A stretch of 64,000 nucleotides of DNA from Bacillota bacterium (GCA_029550685.1 JAKPGY010000212.1:1-64000); one strand, 5' to 3'; shown: positions 26,323-34,217, numbered from the stretch's first letter. The notes: generated by a model not told the origin, from the letters alone. Program-made: numbers and translations.

Positions 26323-27654
26323 TTAAGATAATCTTCGAACACTATACAGGCGGTAGAAAGTCTGCAGGTGGGCGATAACTGCGAGAAAGGTCAGGGCTGC
26401 CGGCAAAATATTAAATATGCCGCCCAGCATTATAATAAATAACCTGACATCACGGTTTGCAGCAAAATAGCGCATTACACCGTCGTGAACTTCAGAAATG
26501 AATGGTTGCCCGAAAACGTTGCGGAATTTTTCTTTAAAAAGCATAGACATGGGCATCCCTGCGAGAGCTGCTGCACCTACTAGCAGAGCCGCAATCTGGC
26601 CTGTGCCGGCATACCACGAGTAGGCCATGCCGGTCACAATTAGAAAATCTCCATAGCGGTCAAGGATGGAGTCGAACAGCTCCCCGAATTTACTCTTTAA
26701 AAATTTCAGACGTGCGATTTCCCCGTCAACCCCGTCAAGCATAGAGGCGAATTGAGCCAGCAATCCCCCCAAAAGGGGGCTTGCCATAGCAAAGGCAACT
26801 GCTGAGGCTACCGTAGTCAAAAATGATAAAAATGTTATTTGGTTTGGAGTTATCCCTGTTGGAGCCAGGAGTTTTGTTATCCTGAGGGAGACCTTGCGGT
26901 TAATAAGCCGGGAAATGATGCCGTCTTTAGGCGGTACCAGTGACTTCAGGAGAAGCTTCTCACAGTGTTTATAACTTTCATAGTCATCCACATCAACCCA
27001 GTTATTCTTTATAAAATGCAGCTTGACCTTGCCGGACTCTGCCATCAGGTTTACCGAGTCGGTGAGGGCGTAGGCTCCCCCGGCGATGGACCTGGACAAT
27101 GCCTCCAATAACTCGCCGGTACCTATAAAGAGCCCGCAATCGACGGCGTTAAAATCCTCAAGCCCCTTGCCAAGTTTAATGGCAGTGTTTTCCCATGCTT
27201 TGATCTTGGTACACTCGTCAAGGTCGTGGACTTCTTCCAGGCGCCTGTCGGCAGCAAGCAACAGTTCGTCTTCTTTGATCTCCTCTGCCCCGGCAATAAA
27301 AGATTTGAATAAATCCAATTCAAAAATGTGGTCAGCCATCATTAGGATGAATTTTTCGCCCTGCCGGTATTCCTTGTGGAAGGTGTAGGCTGACAGCCCG
27401 TTTCCCAGTTGCCAGTCAGCATTATGCAGGTATTTAATTATTACCCCGAGTTTTTCCCCGTTTCCCAGGTGTTCCTGGATTTCACCGTCATAACAGCCCG
27501 TGATAATTACAAATTCCTTTATCCCGCATTCCCGCAGGGACAGGATATTGCGTTCTATGAGAGAGAGACCCAATAAATTTACTAGAGGCTTGGGTCTCTG
27601 AAAGTGAGACCGCAGCCTCCTGCCTTCTCCTGCAGCCAAGATGACAGCTCTCAT
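26323..27654 (-). CDS. Bifunctional inositol-1-phosphate cytidylyltransferase / CDP-alcohol phosphatidyltransferase (DIPP-synthase-like)
   Basis: This 443-residue fusion has an N-terminal sugar-nucleotidyltransferase domain (MRAVILAAGEGRRL, KPLVNLLG; about 1-235) and a C-terminal membrane CDP-alcohol phosphatidyltransferase domain (about 255-443). The latter shows the signature DGVDGEIARLKFLKSKFGEL with LFDSILDRYGD, the required D..DG.AR...G...D...D pattern. In Archaeoglobus and Thermotoga such fusions make CDP-inositol and then di-myo-inositol phosphate phosphate, a heat-stress solute. A phosphoinositide-type lipid product is the alternative. The stop-start overlap with the upstream inositol-phosphate synthase gene (27654) supports a shared pathway. 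Confidence 0.85.
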   Translation of the reverse strand: MRAVILAAGEGRRLRSHFQRPKPLVNLLGLSLIERNILSLRECGIKEFVIITGCYDGEIQEHLGNGEKLGVIIKYLHNADWQLGNGLSAYTFHKEYRQGEKFILMMADHIFELDLFKSFIAGAEEIKEDELLLAADRRLEEVHDLDECTKIKAWENTAIKLGKGLEDFNAVDCGLFIGTGELLEALSRSIAGGAYALTDSVNLMAESGKVKLHFIKNNWVDVDDYESYKHCEKLLLKSLVPPKDGIISRLINRKVSLRITKLLAPTGITPNQITFLSFLTTVASAVAFAMASPLLGGLLAQFASMLDGVDGEIARLKFLKSKFGELFDSILDRYGDFLIVTGMAYSWYAGTGQIAALLVGAAALAGMPMSMLFKEKFRNVFGQPFISEVHDGVMRYFAANRDVRLFIIMLGGIFNILPAALTFLAVIAHLQTFYRLYSVRRLS

Positions 27655-28751
27655 TAGCGTTCCTTCCTGCCGGCAACAAATTCTTCCACCATTTTTTTAG
27701 CTTCAGTATCTGTGTACTGAATTGGAGGTGACTTCATGGTAAAGGCTGAGATAGAATAAAGTATACCTCCAATCTTACGGTCCAGGGCCAGCTTCATGCA
27801 TCTAATTGCATCAATTATTACGCCCCCGCTGTTTGGCGAGTCTTCTACGGAAAGTTTAACATCCAGGGTCAGAGGAACGTTTCCAAAGCCTCTTCCTTCA
27901 ATCCGGATAAAGCAGATTTTATTATCATCAAGCCAGGGCACGAAATCGCTGGGGCCGATATGGATATTGTCACTGGGCAGAGCTTGCCTCAGCTCAGCCT
28001 GTACGGACTGGGTTTTGGATTTTTTCTTGGATTTAAGCCTGTTGCGGTTGAGCATGTTCAAGAAATCTGTATTTCCACCGAAATTCAACTGGTAGGTACG
28101 GTCAACGACGACGCCGCGGTTTTCAAAGAGTTTAGTTAAAGTACGGTGAACTATGGTTGCCCCCAACTGGCTTTTAACATCGTCGCCTATAATTGGGATG
28201 TTTTTCTCCTGGAACCTCCTGGCCCAGGTTTCATCTGAAGCGATAAAGACCGGCATGGCATTGATAAAACCTACATTTGCTTCCAGGCATGCTTCAGCAT
28301 AAAACCGTGCAGCTTTCTCTGAGCCCACAGGTAGATAGTTAATGAGGATTTCAGCTCCGCTTTCCTTTAAAACTTTTACTACATCGCAGGGCTCCTGATC
28401 GGCAACGACAAAACTTTTGTCCTGGTAATAATCAGCCATATGTTCAGATATACCGTCCAGAACCGGCCCCATCTCTACCTTTACTGGATAATCCGGCAGT
28501 TTATCGTAAAAGACTTTAGTGCAGTTAGGTTTGGCAAACACTGCCTCTTTGAGGCTTTTACCTACTTTGCGCTTGTCCACATCAAAGGCAGCAACTACAT
28601 TGACATCAGCAGGCGAGTAACCACCGAGGTAATAGTCTATCAGTCCAATGGTGTTTTCCGGAGATGCCTTGTACATCTCGATCCCCTGCAACAAAGCACT
28701 GGCACAGTTACCTACACCTGTGATGGCAATGTTGATTTTAGACTTAGACAT
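27654..28751 (-). CDS. ino1: myo-Inositol-1-phosphate synthase
   Basis: This 365-residue enzyme converts glucose 6-phosphate to L-myo-inositol 1-phosphate with NAD. The Rossmann motif ITGVGNCASALLQG is near the start, followed by VNVVAAFDVDKRKVG; further family blocks are INYLPVGSEKAA, GDDVKSQLGATI and NFGGNTDFLNML. The start at 28751 has AAGGAGG at the proper distance; the frame extends upstream to 28808 without such a site. It overlaps the DIPP-synthase-like gene by one base, so the operon would supply and then use inositol 1-phosphate. The leader (28752-29031) carries several hairpins. Confidence 0.92.
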   Translation of the reverse strand: MSKSKINIAITGVGNCASALLQGIEMYKASPENTIGLIDYYLGGYSPADVNVVAAFDVDKRKVGKSLKEAVFAKPNCTKVFYDKLPDYPVKVEMGPVLDGISEHMADYYQDKSFVVADQEPCDVVKVLKESGAEILINYLPVGSEKAARFYAEACLEANVGFINAMPVFIASDETWARRFQEKNIPIIGDDVKSQLGATIVHRTLTKLFENRGVVVDRTYQLNFGGNTDFLNMLNRNRLKSKKKSKTQSVQAELRQALPSDNIHIGPSDFVPWLDDNKICFIRIEGRGFGNVPLTLDVKLSVEDSPNSGGVIIDAIRCMKLALDRKIGGILYSISAFTMKSPPIQYTDTEAKKMVEEFVAGRKER

Positions 28752-28778
28752 AATATTACCTCCTTGTGATTTATTTTT

Positions 28779-28816
28779 AATTCGTTTTGAAAGACAGGTT
28801 AATCTCAAAACGAATT
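28779..28816. promoter_or_regulatory. 12-bp perfect inverted repeat before ino1
   Basis: AATTCGTTTTGA (28779-28790) pairs perfectly with TCAAAACGAATT (28805-28816) across a 14-base loop, starting 28 bp upstream of the ino1 ATG. It could be an operator or a leader hairpin near the ribosome site. Confidence 0.5.
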
Positions 28817-28872
28817 TTTGCTTCTATTCCTGCTCGTGCTCCATTTCAGAAAGACGGAGTTTGCTTGCATAT

Positions 28873-28900
28873 AAAAAAACGCTTCCTAATTGGAAGCGTT
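28873..28900 (-). terminator. Intrinsic terminator within the ino1 leader (attenuator candidate)
   Basis: On the minus strand AACGCTTCC (28900-28892) pairs perfectly with GGAAGCGTT (28886-28878) around a 5-base loop and is followed by seven T. It lies about 125 bp upstream of ino1 and points towards it. It could end transcription arriving from upstream or act as an attenuator. Confidence 0.65.
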
Positions 28901-28936
28901 GCCTTACCCTGCTATTATTAAGGTTAAATGCAAAAT

Positions 28937-29031
28937 ACTTCCAATTAATCAATACAAATCAATTAATTAGAAGTTTAATCTTGCATCTTCGTGGATTGGT
29001 GTTAGCACTACATACTGATTGCTGCTAACAC
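28937..29031 (-). promoter_or_regulatory. Two further hairpins upstream of the ino1 attenuator
   Basis: On the minus strand, GTGTTAGCA and TGCTAACAC (29031-28999) form a 9-bp stem with a 15-base loop, and ACTTCTAATTAATT with GATTAATTGGAAGT (28974-28937) forms a 13-of-14 stem. Together with the terminator at 28873 and the repeat at 28779 this gives four ordered hairpins in about 250 bases. Confidence 0.45.
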
Positions 29032-29140
29032 AAATTATAATAAATGTCTCCTGATATTTCAAGTTTTTTATGGAAATCAGCCGGGCATTTTTAACGTGGA
29101 ATATTATATCCTCTTTTCTTTAGCTCCAGTTAAACTCTAC

Positions 29141-29384
29141 TTACCAACCTGTTTTTTCTCCTTCTTCACCGGGAACTTTAACAGCCTGAATTTTCAGCAG
29201 CAGTTCAGGTATCATGTAGTATTTACGGTATAACCTTTCCGACAGGCATTGCTGCCGAAACACATTCAGATAAGTCTTGTCGTAGCCTGTCTTACCGCAT
29301 CAAAGCCGGGTGTGTTATAATAAGCCATAGGGAGCAAGTCTATATGTATACTAGCCAATATTATGCACCTCGCTGAAGCATGGC
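29141..29384 (-). pseudogene. Decayed minus-strand gene of unknown family (copy B)
   Basis: The minus strand reads IDLLPMAYYNTPGFDAVRQ and stops, while one frame over it continues DKTYLNVFRQQCLSERLYRK... to EEGEKTGW and a TAA at 29143-29141. The first peptide matches that of copy A (262-532). The piece therefore looks like the start-side fragment of a gene joined, with a frame change, to a C-terminal fragment of the same or another gene. The family is not recognised. Confidence 0.35.
29299..29375. repeat. 77-bp direct repeat, copy B
   Basis: It matches 431-507 in 66 of 77 positions without gaps and is in the same orientation, about 28.8 kb away. Its right end abuts, base for base, the decayed pRiA4b ORF-3 fragment at 29375. 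Confidence 0.6.
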
Positions 29385-29499
29385 ATAACCCCAAGCACCC
29401 GGAACATGAATCGATACGGCAATGGGGAGAAAACCAGTATTTGAGGTAATTTGACATTGTCTTGAGGTATTATTTGATAATATGTTTGAGATTCAAAGG
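29375..29499 (+). pseudogene. C-terminal fragment of a pRiA4b ORF-3-like gene
   Basis: The plus strand reads EAWHNPKHPEHESIRQWGEN, then an in-frame TAA at 29453, then FDIVLRYYLIICL. This aligns with the last 45 residues of the intact gene at 24495-25136 (EAWHDPEHPEHELMRQWGEG, FDIDFRNYLLRTCL). The first 80% of the gene is missing and replaced by the 77-bp repeat. It is a dead relative or partial duplicate, diverged enough to be old. Confidence 0.75.
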
Positions 29500-29507
29500 G
29501 AAAGCGG

Positions 29508-30566
29508 TTGAATCTGTTGAGGAATAAAGAAAAAGACTATATGCGGCTTGCATCTGTCAACAGCCAGGCCATCAGAGAGTATAACGAAAATATTCTATCT
29601 GAGCTGACACTAATAGGAGGACTATTGATGGTGCTGCTGCTCCTGGCAGCACCTTTCAGTAATACTAGGATAGACGTTATATCTGCCTATTTTCTGGCGG
29701 CAACCCTCTTTCTCACCCTGTTCTTTATATTTAAGCTTTCTTTTATGAAAAAGTACACTCTTGGCGGGCTGTATATCTCTTTTTCCGTCTTATTTTTATT
29801 AGCAATTTATCTAAGTGTAGTACACACACCCACTATGCGGGCGACGATTCTACCGGCAGCGTTTTGCATTATGCCGCTCGGTTTTATCGACCTCCCTGTC
29901 CGTATGAACCTGTTTGTAGCTTTTTGGCTTGTGGTACATACGATTTTGGCGTTTTACCTTAAACCATTATATGTGCTCGACGATACAATCAATTGCCTGT
30001 GTTTTGCTATTCTCGGGTGTTTTATCGGAAATAAAATGGTATGGGGCCGTTTAGAGGGTTATGAGGCTCACCGCTTGCTGACTATTGAAAAAGAAACAGA
30101 TGTGCTGACAGGTCTTTTTAACCGTCGCAAATTATTTGAAACTCTGGCAGATCTGGAAACAACAAGCGCAGAAAAGCCATCGGGAATCCTGATGATTGAT
30201 ATCGATTACTTCAAAGAGTTTAACGACAACTATGGTCACGCTGCCGGAGACAAATGCATGAGTCGTTTGGGAGAAGTGTTCAAAAATTTTACACAGAATT
30301 TTCGGTTGCAATTCTATCGCTACGGCGGTGAGGAATTCGTGGCAATGGCATATGGATACGGGGAGAAAGAACTGTTATTCATCGCAGAAAGTCTGCGGAT
30401 TGCTGTACAAAATATAGATATAGACGGGCATTGCATTACCGTCAGTATCGGCGTTGCCTACTGTGGCGACGAACAAGTTCGAAATTATGAAAATATAATT
30501 GACCGGGCTGATAAGGCGGTTTATGCCGCTAAGCGCGCGGGACGGAATAAAGTGTGCATGGAGTAG
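29508..30566 (+). CDS. Membrane diguanylate cyclase (GGDEF domain)
   Basis: This protein of up to 352 residues would make cyclic di-GMP. The N-terminal half (about residues 30-185) has six hydrophobic segments, acting as a membrane sensor; the C-terminal GGDEF domain starts at TDVLTGLFNRRKLFE and has the active motif YGGEEF near residue 271, with DIDYFKEFNDNYGHAAGD before it. No RxxD inhibitory site is seen just upstream of GGEEF. The start is uncertain: TTG 29508 or ATG 29541. It stands alone next to gene debris. Confidence 0.85.
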   Translation: MNLLRNKEKDYMRLASVNSQAIREYNENILSELTLIGGLLMVLLLLAAPFSNTRIDVISAYFLAATLFLTLFFIFKLSFMKKYTLGGLYISFSVLFLLAIYLSVVHTPTMRATILPAAFCIMPLGFIDLPVRMNLFVAFWLVVHTILAFYLKPLYVLDDTINCLCFAILGCFIGNKMVWGRLEGYEAHRLLTIEKETDVLTGLFNRRKLFETLADLETTSAEKPSGILMIDIDYFKEFNDNYGHAAGDKCMSRLGEVFKNFTQNFRLQFYRYGGEEFVAMAYGYGEKELLFIAESLRIAVQNIDIDGHCITVSIGVAYCGDEQVRNYENIIDRADKAVYAAKRAGRNKVCME

Positions 30567-30640
30567 AACGAAAAGCAGGTATAATGGATACCAGAACCTG
30601 ACGAGTGGTCAGCTTGGATGTTTAGATGTATTATTAAAAA

Positions 30641-30822
30641 CGTGAAGTTCGTAATACGTATGGGAACCAGGGAATACAGTAAAACGGACGAATCATGGCT
30701 TTTAGAGTTGCTTGTGGATAAGGGAGGGGGATGTATATATAAATGGGATTACCCCGGAGGAATATGACAGGAAACCGTGTTATGGAGTGCGATTCTTTGA
30801 TATTTTTCCTATAAAAGGCTAA
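30641..30822 (+). pseudogene. Short decayed reading frame, unidentified
   Basis: A frame from GTG 30641 reads FVIRMGTREYSKTDESWLLE and ends at 30766; a second frame then reads INGITPEEYDRKPCYGVRFF...FPIKG to a TAA at 30822. Both halves look protein-like and would join after one frame change. I do not recognise the protein. The surrounding 30567-30867 has nothing else visible. Confidence 0.3.
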
Positions 30823-30867
30823 GATGTGGTTGCATGTAAAGACAGCAAGGAAATATTGGGGGCAAAA

Positions 30868-31293
30868 ATGGTAAGATTGATGAAGGATAAGAGTATTCTC
30901 TTAATTGTCATCCTGCTTGTACCGGTGGCGATAGCAATTGTTAATGGGTTTGAACCGATGAAAGGAACTGTTACCTACAGCTGGGGCAACACTGTTATTA
31001 CCAGAGAGGTCAAGAGCTTAACCGTTAACCCCCCTCTGGCCTTATTCTTAGGAGCGCTGGTATTTGGGCTGTACCGGACCAGACTGGCGTTTGGCGTGGC
31101 GCCCTTGATAACATTCCTGTATACCTTCCTTACTCTCTGGCTGGTTTGGAGCGGGGTGAGAGGGGAGTTATACGGGGTATTATTTTATGCGGTCATGTTT
31201 GCCTTGATCGGGCTGATCGGAGCGGCGATCGCTTTTTTTATATACAGCCTGTTTCTGAGGATATTTATTGAAAAAAGCAAATCAGACATGTAG
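30868..31293 (+). CDS. Small four-TM membrane protein, unknown function
   Basis: The start is placed at ATG 30868 (141 residues) because GGGGG lies a few bases upstream; an ATG at 30826 would add 14 polar residues. There is an N-terminal hydrophobic segment (ILLIVILLVPVAIAIVNG), a short extracytoplasmic loop, then three membrane segments and a basic C-terminal tail. No family is recognised. It stands between the GGDEF gene and the tetR-osmC pair without an obvious operon link. Confidence 0.55.
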   Translation: MVRLMKDKSILLIVILLVPVAIAIVNGFEPMKGTVTYSWGNTVITREVKSLTVNPPLALFLGALVFGLYRTRLAFGVAPLITFLYTFLTLWLVWSGVRGELYGVLFYAVMFALIGLIGAAIAFFIYSLFLRIFIEKSKSDM

Positions 31294-31368
31294 AAGCAGG
31301 GAATTCACCCCCCGTGTTTCTGGGCAGAAAATACTTGACAATTAAGAAGGATAGTGCCAAAATATACT

Positions 31369-31380
31369 TAACGAACGATA
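31369..31380. promoter_or_regulatory. TetR operator candidate upstream of tetR-like gene
   Basis: TAACGAACGATA is a near-palindrome (CG-AA-CG core) just before the ATG at 31400. It matches the perfect palindrome at 32011-32022 in 11 of 12 positions. A TTGACA box is at 31335-31340. Confidence 0.55.
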
Positions 31381-31399
31381 GATAAGCACGAGGTATTCA

Positions 31400-31990
31400 A
31401 TGAGAGAAAACACGCTGAAAGAAAAAATAATGGTCAAGGCAGTGGAGCTGTTTAGTGAAAAAGGGTATTACGGGACTTCGATCAGGGAAATAGCCAACGC
31501 CGTTGGATGCTCATTGCCAATGCTTTATTACTATTTCAAAAATAAAAATGACTTATATGAAGAAATTGCCTACATGGAGTTTGTCCGGATTAATGAAAGG
31601 CTCAGGTCGGAGCTGCCAAAGCATGAACACATTAAAGAAATATACACCCAATATGTTTTGCAAAGAAAAAATTTATCAGAATACGAAAAATCTGTATACA
31701 AATTAGCCCTGAAGGCCTGGTTGCGGACCGAGGGGAATACTGAAATACAAACTAAGCTGAAACAGTGGGAAGATTCAAGGATAGAATACAGCAGGAACTT
31801 GCTCAGAAAATATTGGGGACAGTCTCATGCCTGTGAGCTGTTGGTCAGTATATTTATGAGGTTACTTGAAAATATGGTTAATAAGCTGGTGCTGATTAAT
31901 GAGGACATTACAGAAGAACAAATAAGGTCGGAAATTTATATGATTTTTGAATACGGATCAATTTTAGCTGAAAAAAGCGCTGTTAAATAA
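31400..31990 (+). CDS. TetR/AcrR-family transcriptional regulator
   Basis: This 196-residue regulator has the TetR HTH at residues 10-56: KAVELFSEKGYYGTSIREIA, then NAVGCSLPMLYYYFKNKNDL. The C-terminal part is helical with no recognised ligand signature. Related 12-bp motifs lie directly before the gene (31369-31380) and after it, ahead of the osmC-like gene (32011-32022). This suggests it represses itself and the OsmC-family gene. Spacing to osmC is 138 bp, so the latter likely has its own promoter. Confidence 0.88.
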   Translation: MRENTLKEKIMVKAVELFSEKGYYGTSIREIANAVGCSLPMLYYYFKNKNDLYEEIAYMEFVRINERLRSELPKHEHIKEIYTQYVLQRKNLSEYEKSVYKLALKAWLRTEGNTEIQTKLKQWEDSRIEYSRNLLRKYWGQSHACELLVSIFMRLLENMVNKLVLINEDITEEQIRSEIYMIFEYGSILAEKSAVK

Positions 31991-32010
31991 TATTTTTTTA
32001 CTCCAGTATT

Positions 32011-32022
32011 TATCGAACGATA
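32011..32022. promoter_or_regulatory. Palindromic operator candidate before osmC-like gene
   Basis: TATCGAACGATA has perfect 5-bp arms around AA. It repeats the motif in the tetR promoter region (31369-31380) and lies about 107 bp before the OsmC start. Confidence 0.6.
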
Positions 32023-32128
32023 AATAAAGGCCTTATAAATTATGAAGGGGGTAGAAAAATGATTTAGTGCGGCCTTAGCTCCACCGGGTGATATGCGTTA
32101 AACAATAAATACAGGGAGGATTTTTATT

Positions 32129-32548
32129 ATGAGTAATATTGAAGCAAGGGCAACTTTAGTCAATCAAAAACTTAAGTTTGAGGGGAAAGCAGCGGACCAC
32201 CCGTCTATTATTATTGATTATATACCGCCTCTTGGAGACGGCGAAGGCTACATGCCGTTGCAATTGTTATTAATCAGCCTGGCAAGCTGCAGCGGGTCAA
32301 CCGTCGTCACTTTATTAAGAAAGATGGGCAAAGAAGTTTCAGGGTTAGAAGTAACCGCCAGCGGAGAAAGAAGGGACGAACACCCCCTTGGCTTTAAGAC
32401 AATAAGCCTTGATTTTAATGTTCAATCCAGTGATATTGATGAAACTTGTATTCAAAGGGCGATTCAATTATCCGAACAAACCTATTGCCCGGTTTGGGCA
32501 ATGTTAAAAAATAACGTAGTGATTAATACGACATATTCAATCAAATAA
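32129..32548 (+). CDS. OsmC-family protein
   Basis: This 139-residue protein is of the OsmC/Ohr fold, whose members reduce organic peroxides with two cysteines. The Cys of SLASCSGSTVV (about residue 54) and the second in SEQTYCPVWAML (about residue 120) are both present. It is more like YhfA/OsmC-type than Ohr. The ATG follows GGGAGGAT. A shared palindrome links it to the TetR-like regulator upstream, so it may respond to an electrophile or oxidant. Confidence 0.9.
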   Translation: MSNIEARATLVNQKLKFEGKAADHPSIIIDYIPPLGDGEGYMPLQLLLISLASCSGSTVVTLLRKMGKEVSGLEVTASGERRDEHPLGFKTISLDFNVQSSDIDETCIQRAIQLSEQTYCPVWAMLKNNVVINTTYSIK

Positions 32549-32552
32549 TCAT

Positions 32553-32597
32553 CGTGTCAAGGGCACCGCGTGTCAGGGGAACGGTTCTCTTGACACG
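32553..32597. repeat. REP-like palindrome (GTGTCA...TGACAC type), copy 1
   Basis: CGTGTCAAG and CTTGACACG form a 9-bp outer stem. Nested inside is the 27-bp unit 32570-32596, with arms GTGTCA/TGACAC and core GGGGAACGGTTCTCT. A 27-bp unit of the same design is at 34974-35000. Units of this type are scattered through many anaerobe genomes as REP-like elements. Confidence 0.6.
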
Positions 32598-32632
32598 CTT
32601 ACAGAACAGTAATATGGCATGGTCCTCATTAT

Positions 32633-32698
32633 AGGCCGGTTCCTCTTCAATACTCCGGTAGTTATACTACACGTAGTATTTGGAGAGGCCGGCCTTTT
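32633..32698. repeat. Compound hairpin element (MITE-like or terminator)
   Basis: AGGCCGGTTCCTCT (32633-32646) pairs with GGAGAGGCCGGCCT (32682-32695) apart from a TT bulge, and encloses the perfect hairpin TACTAC-AC-GTAGTA (32665-32678). Four T follow. No gene family is linked to it here. The stretch 32700-32945 around it has no convincing gene. Confidence 0.45.
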
Positions 32699-32945
32699 AC
32701 ACTATGTCCTGGTTCTTGATTCAAGGAATCGCCGGGAACTTCACCGTGATCTGCCCTTTTACCCAAATAAGACAATATTTACTAAATTTCGTGATATAAT
32801 GAGAATATTACAATTACAACTTATAAATAGTCCATTAATCACCAGAGGGCACGGTGCCGGTGGCATCGATAATTAAAGCTTTCATTTTTGATTAACCTCG
32901 CCGCCTGATGTAATGAAATGGTAGAAAAAATCGGAGTGAAATGAA

Positions 32946-33179
32946 ATGATCCCAAAAACCACGCCCGAAATAATTGTAAAGGCCCTGGAACGATTTGACC
33001 AGGAATTGCGTGAAACACCCGATTGGTCTGGCTGGGAGCAGAAAGAAAACCATAAATTTGCTATTCAATATAATGGCAGGCTTTACCCCGTAAAAAAGAT
33101 AATTTCCCTGGCGACGAATACCCCCGTCAATAGTTTTAGCGGTGGCAACGAGGCAAACAAGTACATGGTTTATCACTGA
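32946..33179 (+). pseudogene. ScoMcrA-like N-terminal head domain fragment (restriction-enzyme remnant)
   Basis: A 77-codon frame reads PDWSGWEQKENHKFAIQYNG, then RLYPVKKIISLAT and NSFSGGNEANKYMVYH. This matches the small N-terminal 'head' found on ScoMcrA-type modification-dependent restriction enzymes and other HNH/EVE proteins (ALxRFDxEL..W..W.....HKYAI..N...YPVK.IIS.AT). Normally a large nuclease part follows; here the frame ends at once and the DNA continues into an unrelated immunity-protein fragment. It has its own start codon, so a stand-alone protein cannot be excluded. Confidence 0.5.
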
Positions 33180-33199
33180 AACGGGTCCTATGGTCCGGT

Positions 33200-33499
33200 A
33201 TGCGGGGGCATCTGGATTCGTGTCATGCGGCTGCCCGGGAAGCTGCTGCGAGCCCTGTTGCGCAAGCCGCTGCCAGGGCGATTGGTCAATCTGCCTCGAC
33301 TATCCACTCAGGACGGCATTGTATCGGGCTTCCTTTATACGGGGCGATAGCGGTTGCGTATGACACGCTGGGAACAAATGTCTCGTGGGAGCAACTGGAG
33401 CAATGTGCCGCCGTCGAGTGCGGGCGTATGCTTGACGCGCTGCGGGCCGTTGCCGTGGATAATGAACCAAACCCGGCGAAAATCGATTGGAAATGCTGA
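33200..33499 (+). pseudogene. Imm5-like putative immunity protein, N-terminally truncated
   Basis: A 99-codon frame reads LDSCHAAAREAAASPVAQAA, ARAIGQSASTIHSGRH..., then CAAVECGRMLDALRAVAVDN and ends NPAKIDWKC. This is the C-terminal two-thirds of the Imm-5-like putative immunity proteins of polymorphic toxin systems, as I know them. About 60 N-terminal residues are missing and replaced by the ScoMcrA-like fragment. GC content jumps at about 33185, marking the junction. No toxin gene is nearby. Confidence 0.5.
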
Positions 33500-33667
33500 C
33501 TATGAAAGGTCAGCCTGGCGAGTTTTAATCACCATCGGACTGCTGACAAAGTTTGATTTTGTCAGTAGTTTTTCACATTTTGAGAAAATAAAAATGGTAT
33601 AATTACAAGAACCTCAGCTGTTCGTGACGTGGAGGGTAAAGGAGCAAGCGAAAGGGAGTGACACATT

Positions 33668-34018
33668 ATGACAAACGAGCGTGTGTATAAGATGGCGTTT
33701 TCGAAAATCTACCCGCTACTGGTCCAAAAAGCGGAGCGCAAAGGGCGCACCAAATCTGAGGTTGATGCAGTGATTTGTTGGCTGACGGGGTATGACGATT
33801 CCGGCTTGCAAGAGCAAATTGCAAAGAATGTCGATTACGAAACCTTCTTTAGTGAAGCCCCGCAGATAAATCCTAACGCCGTCAAAATTAAAGGCGTGAT
33901 TTGCGGGCATCGCGTCGAGGAAATCAAGGACCCGCTCATGCAGAAAATCAGGTGGCTTGACAAACTGGTGGACGAATTGGCAAAAGGCAAGCCAATGGAG
34001 AAGGTTTTGAGGAGTTGA
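33668..34018 (+). CDS. DUF2200 family protein
   Basis: A 116-residue protein of the DUF2200 family, function unknown. Family blocks are ERVYKMAFSKIYPLLVQKAE at the N-terminus, RTKSEVDAVICWLTGYD in the middle and VCGHRVEEIKDPLMQKIRWL-type sequence near 75-100. It is short and soluble with no catalytic motif known. It has a GGGAG ribosome site and stands alone between debris and a membrane-protein gene. Confidence 0.85.
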   Translation: MTNERVYKMAFSKIYPLLVQKAERKGRTKSEVDAVICWLTGYDDSGLQEQIAKNVDYETFFSEAPQINPNAVKIKGVICGHRVEEIKDPLMQKIRWLDKLVDELAKGKPMEKVLRS

Positions 34019-34217
34019 GAGTAAATTCCTAATAAATTCAGCAATTCAAAAGGAATTAGAGTGCTACTCGGCTTTTAAGGATTGGATAGACGTCTGCAAG
34101 TAATAGTCTATGTTCTCAGACAACCCCGTCCCCTTGTAGAATAGTAAATATAGACTTAATTTCTATATTCTTTGGGTTAAACTACTTGTTTTTATTCCAC
34201 TTTTCCGGAGGTTTATC

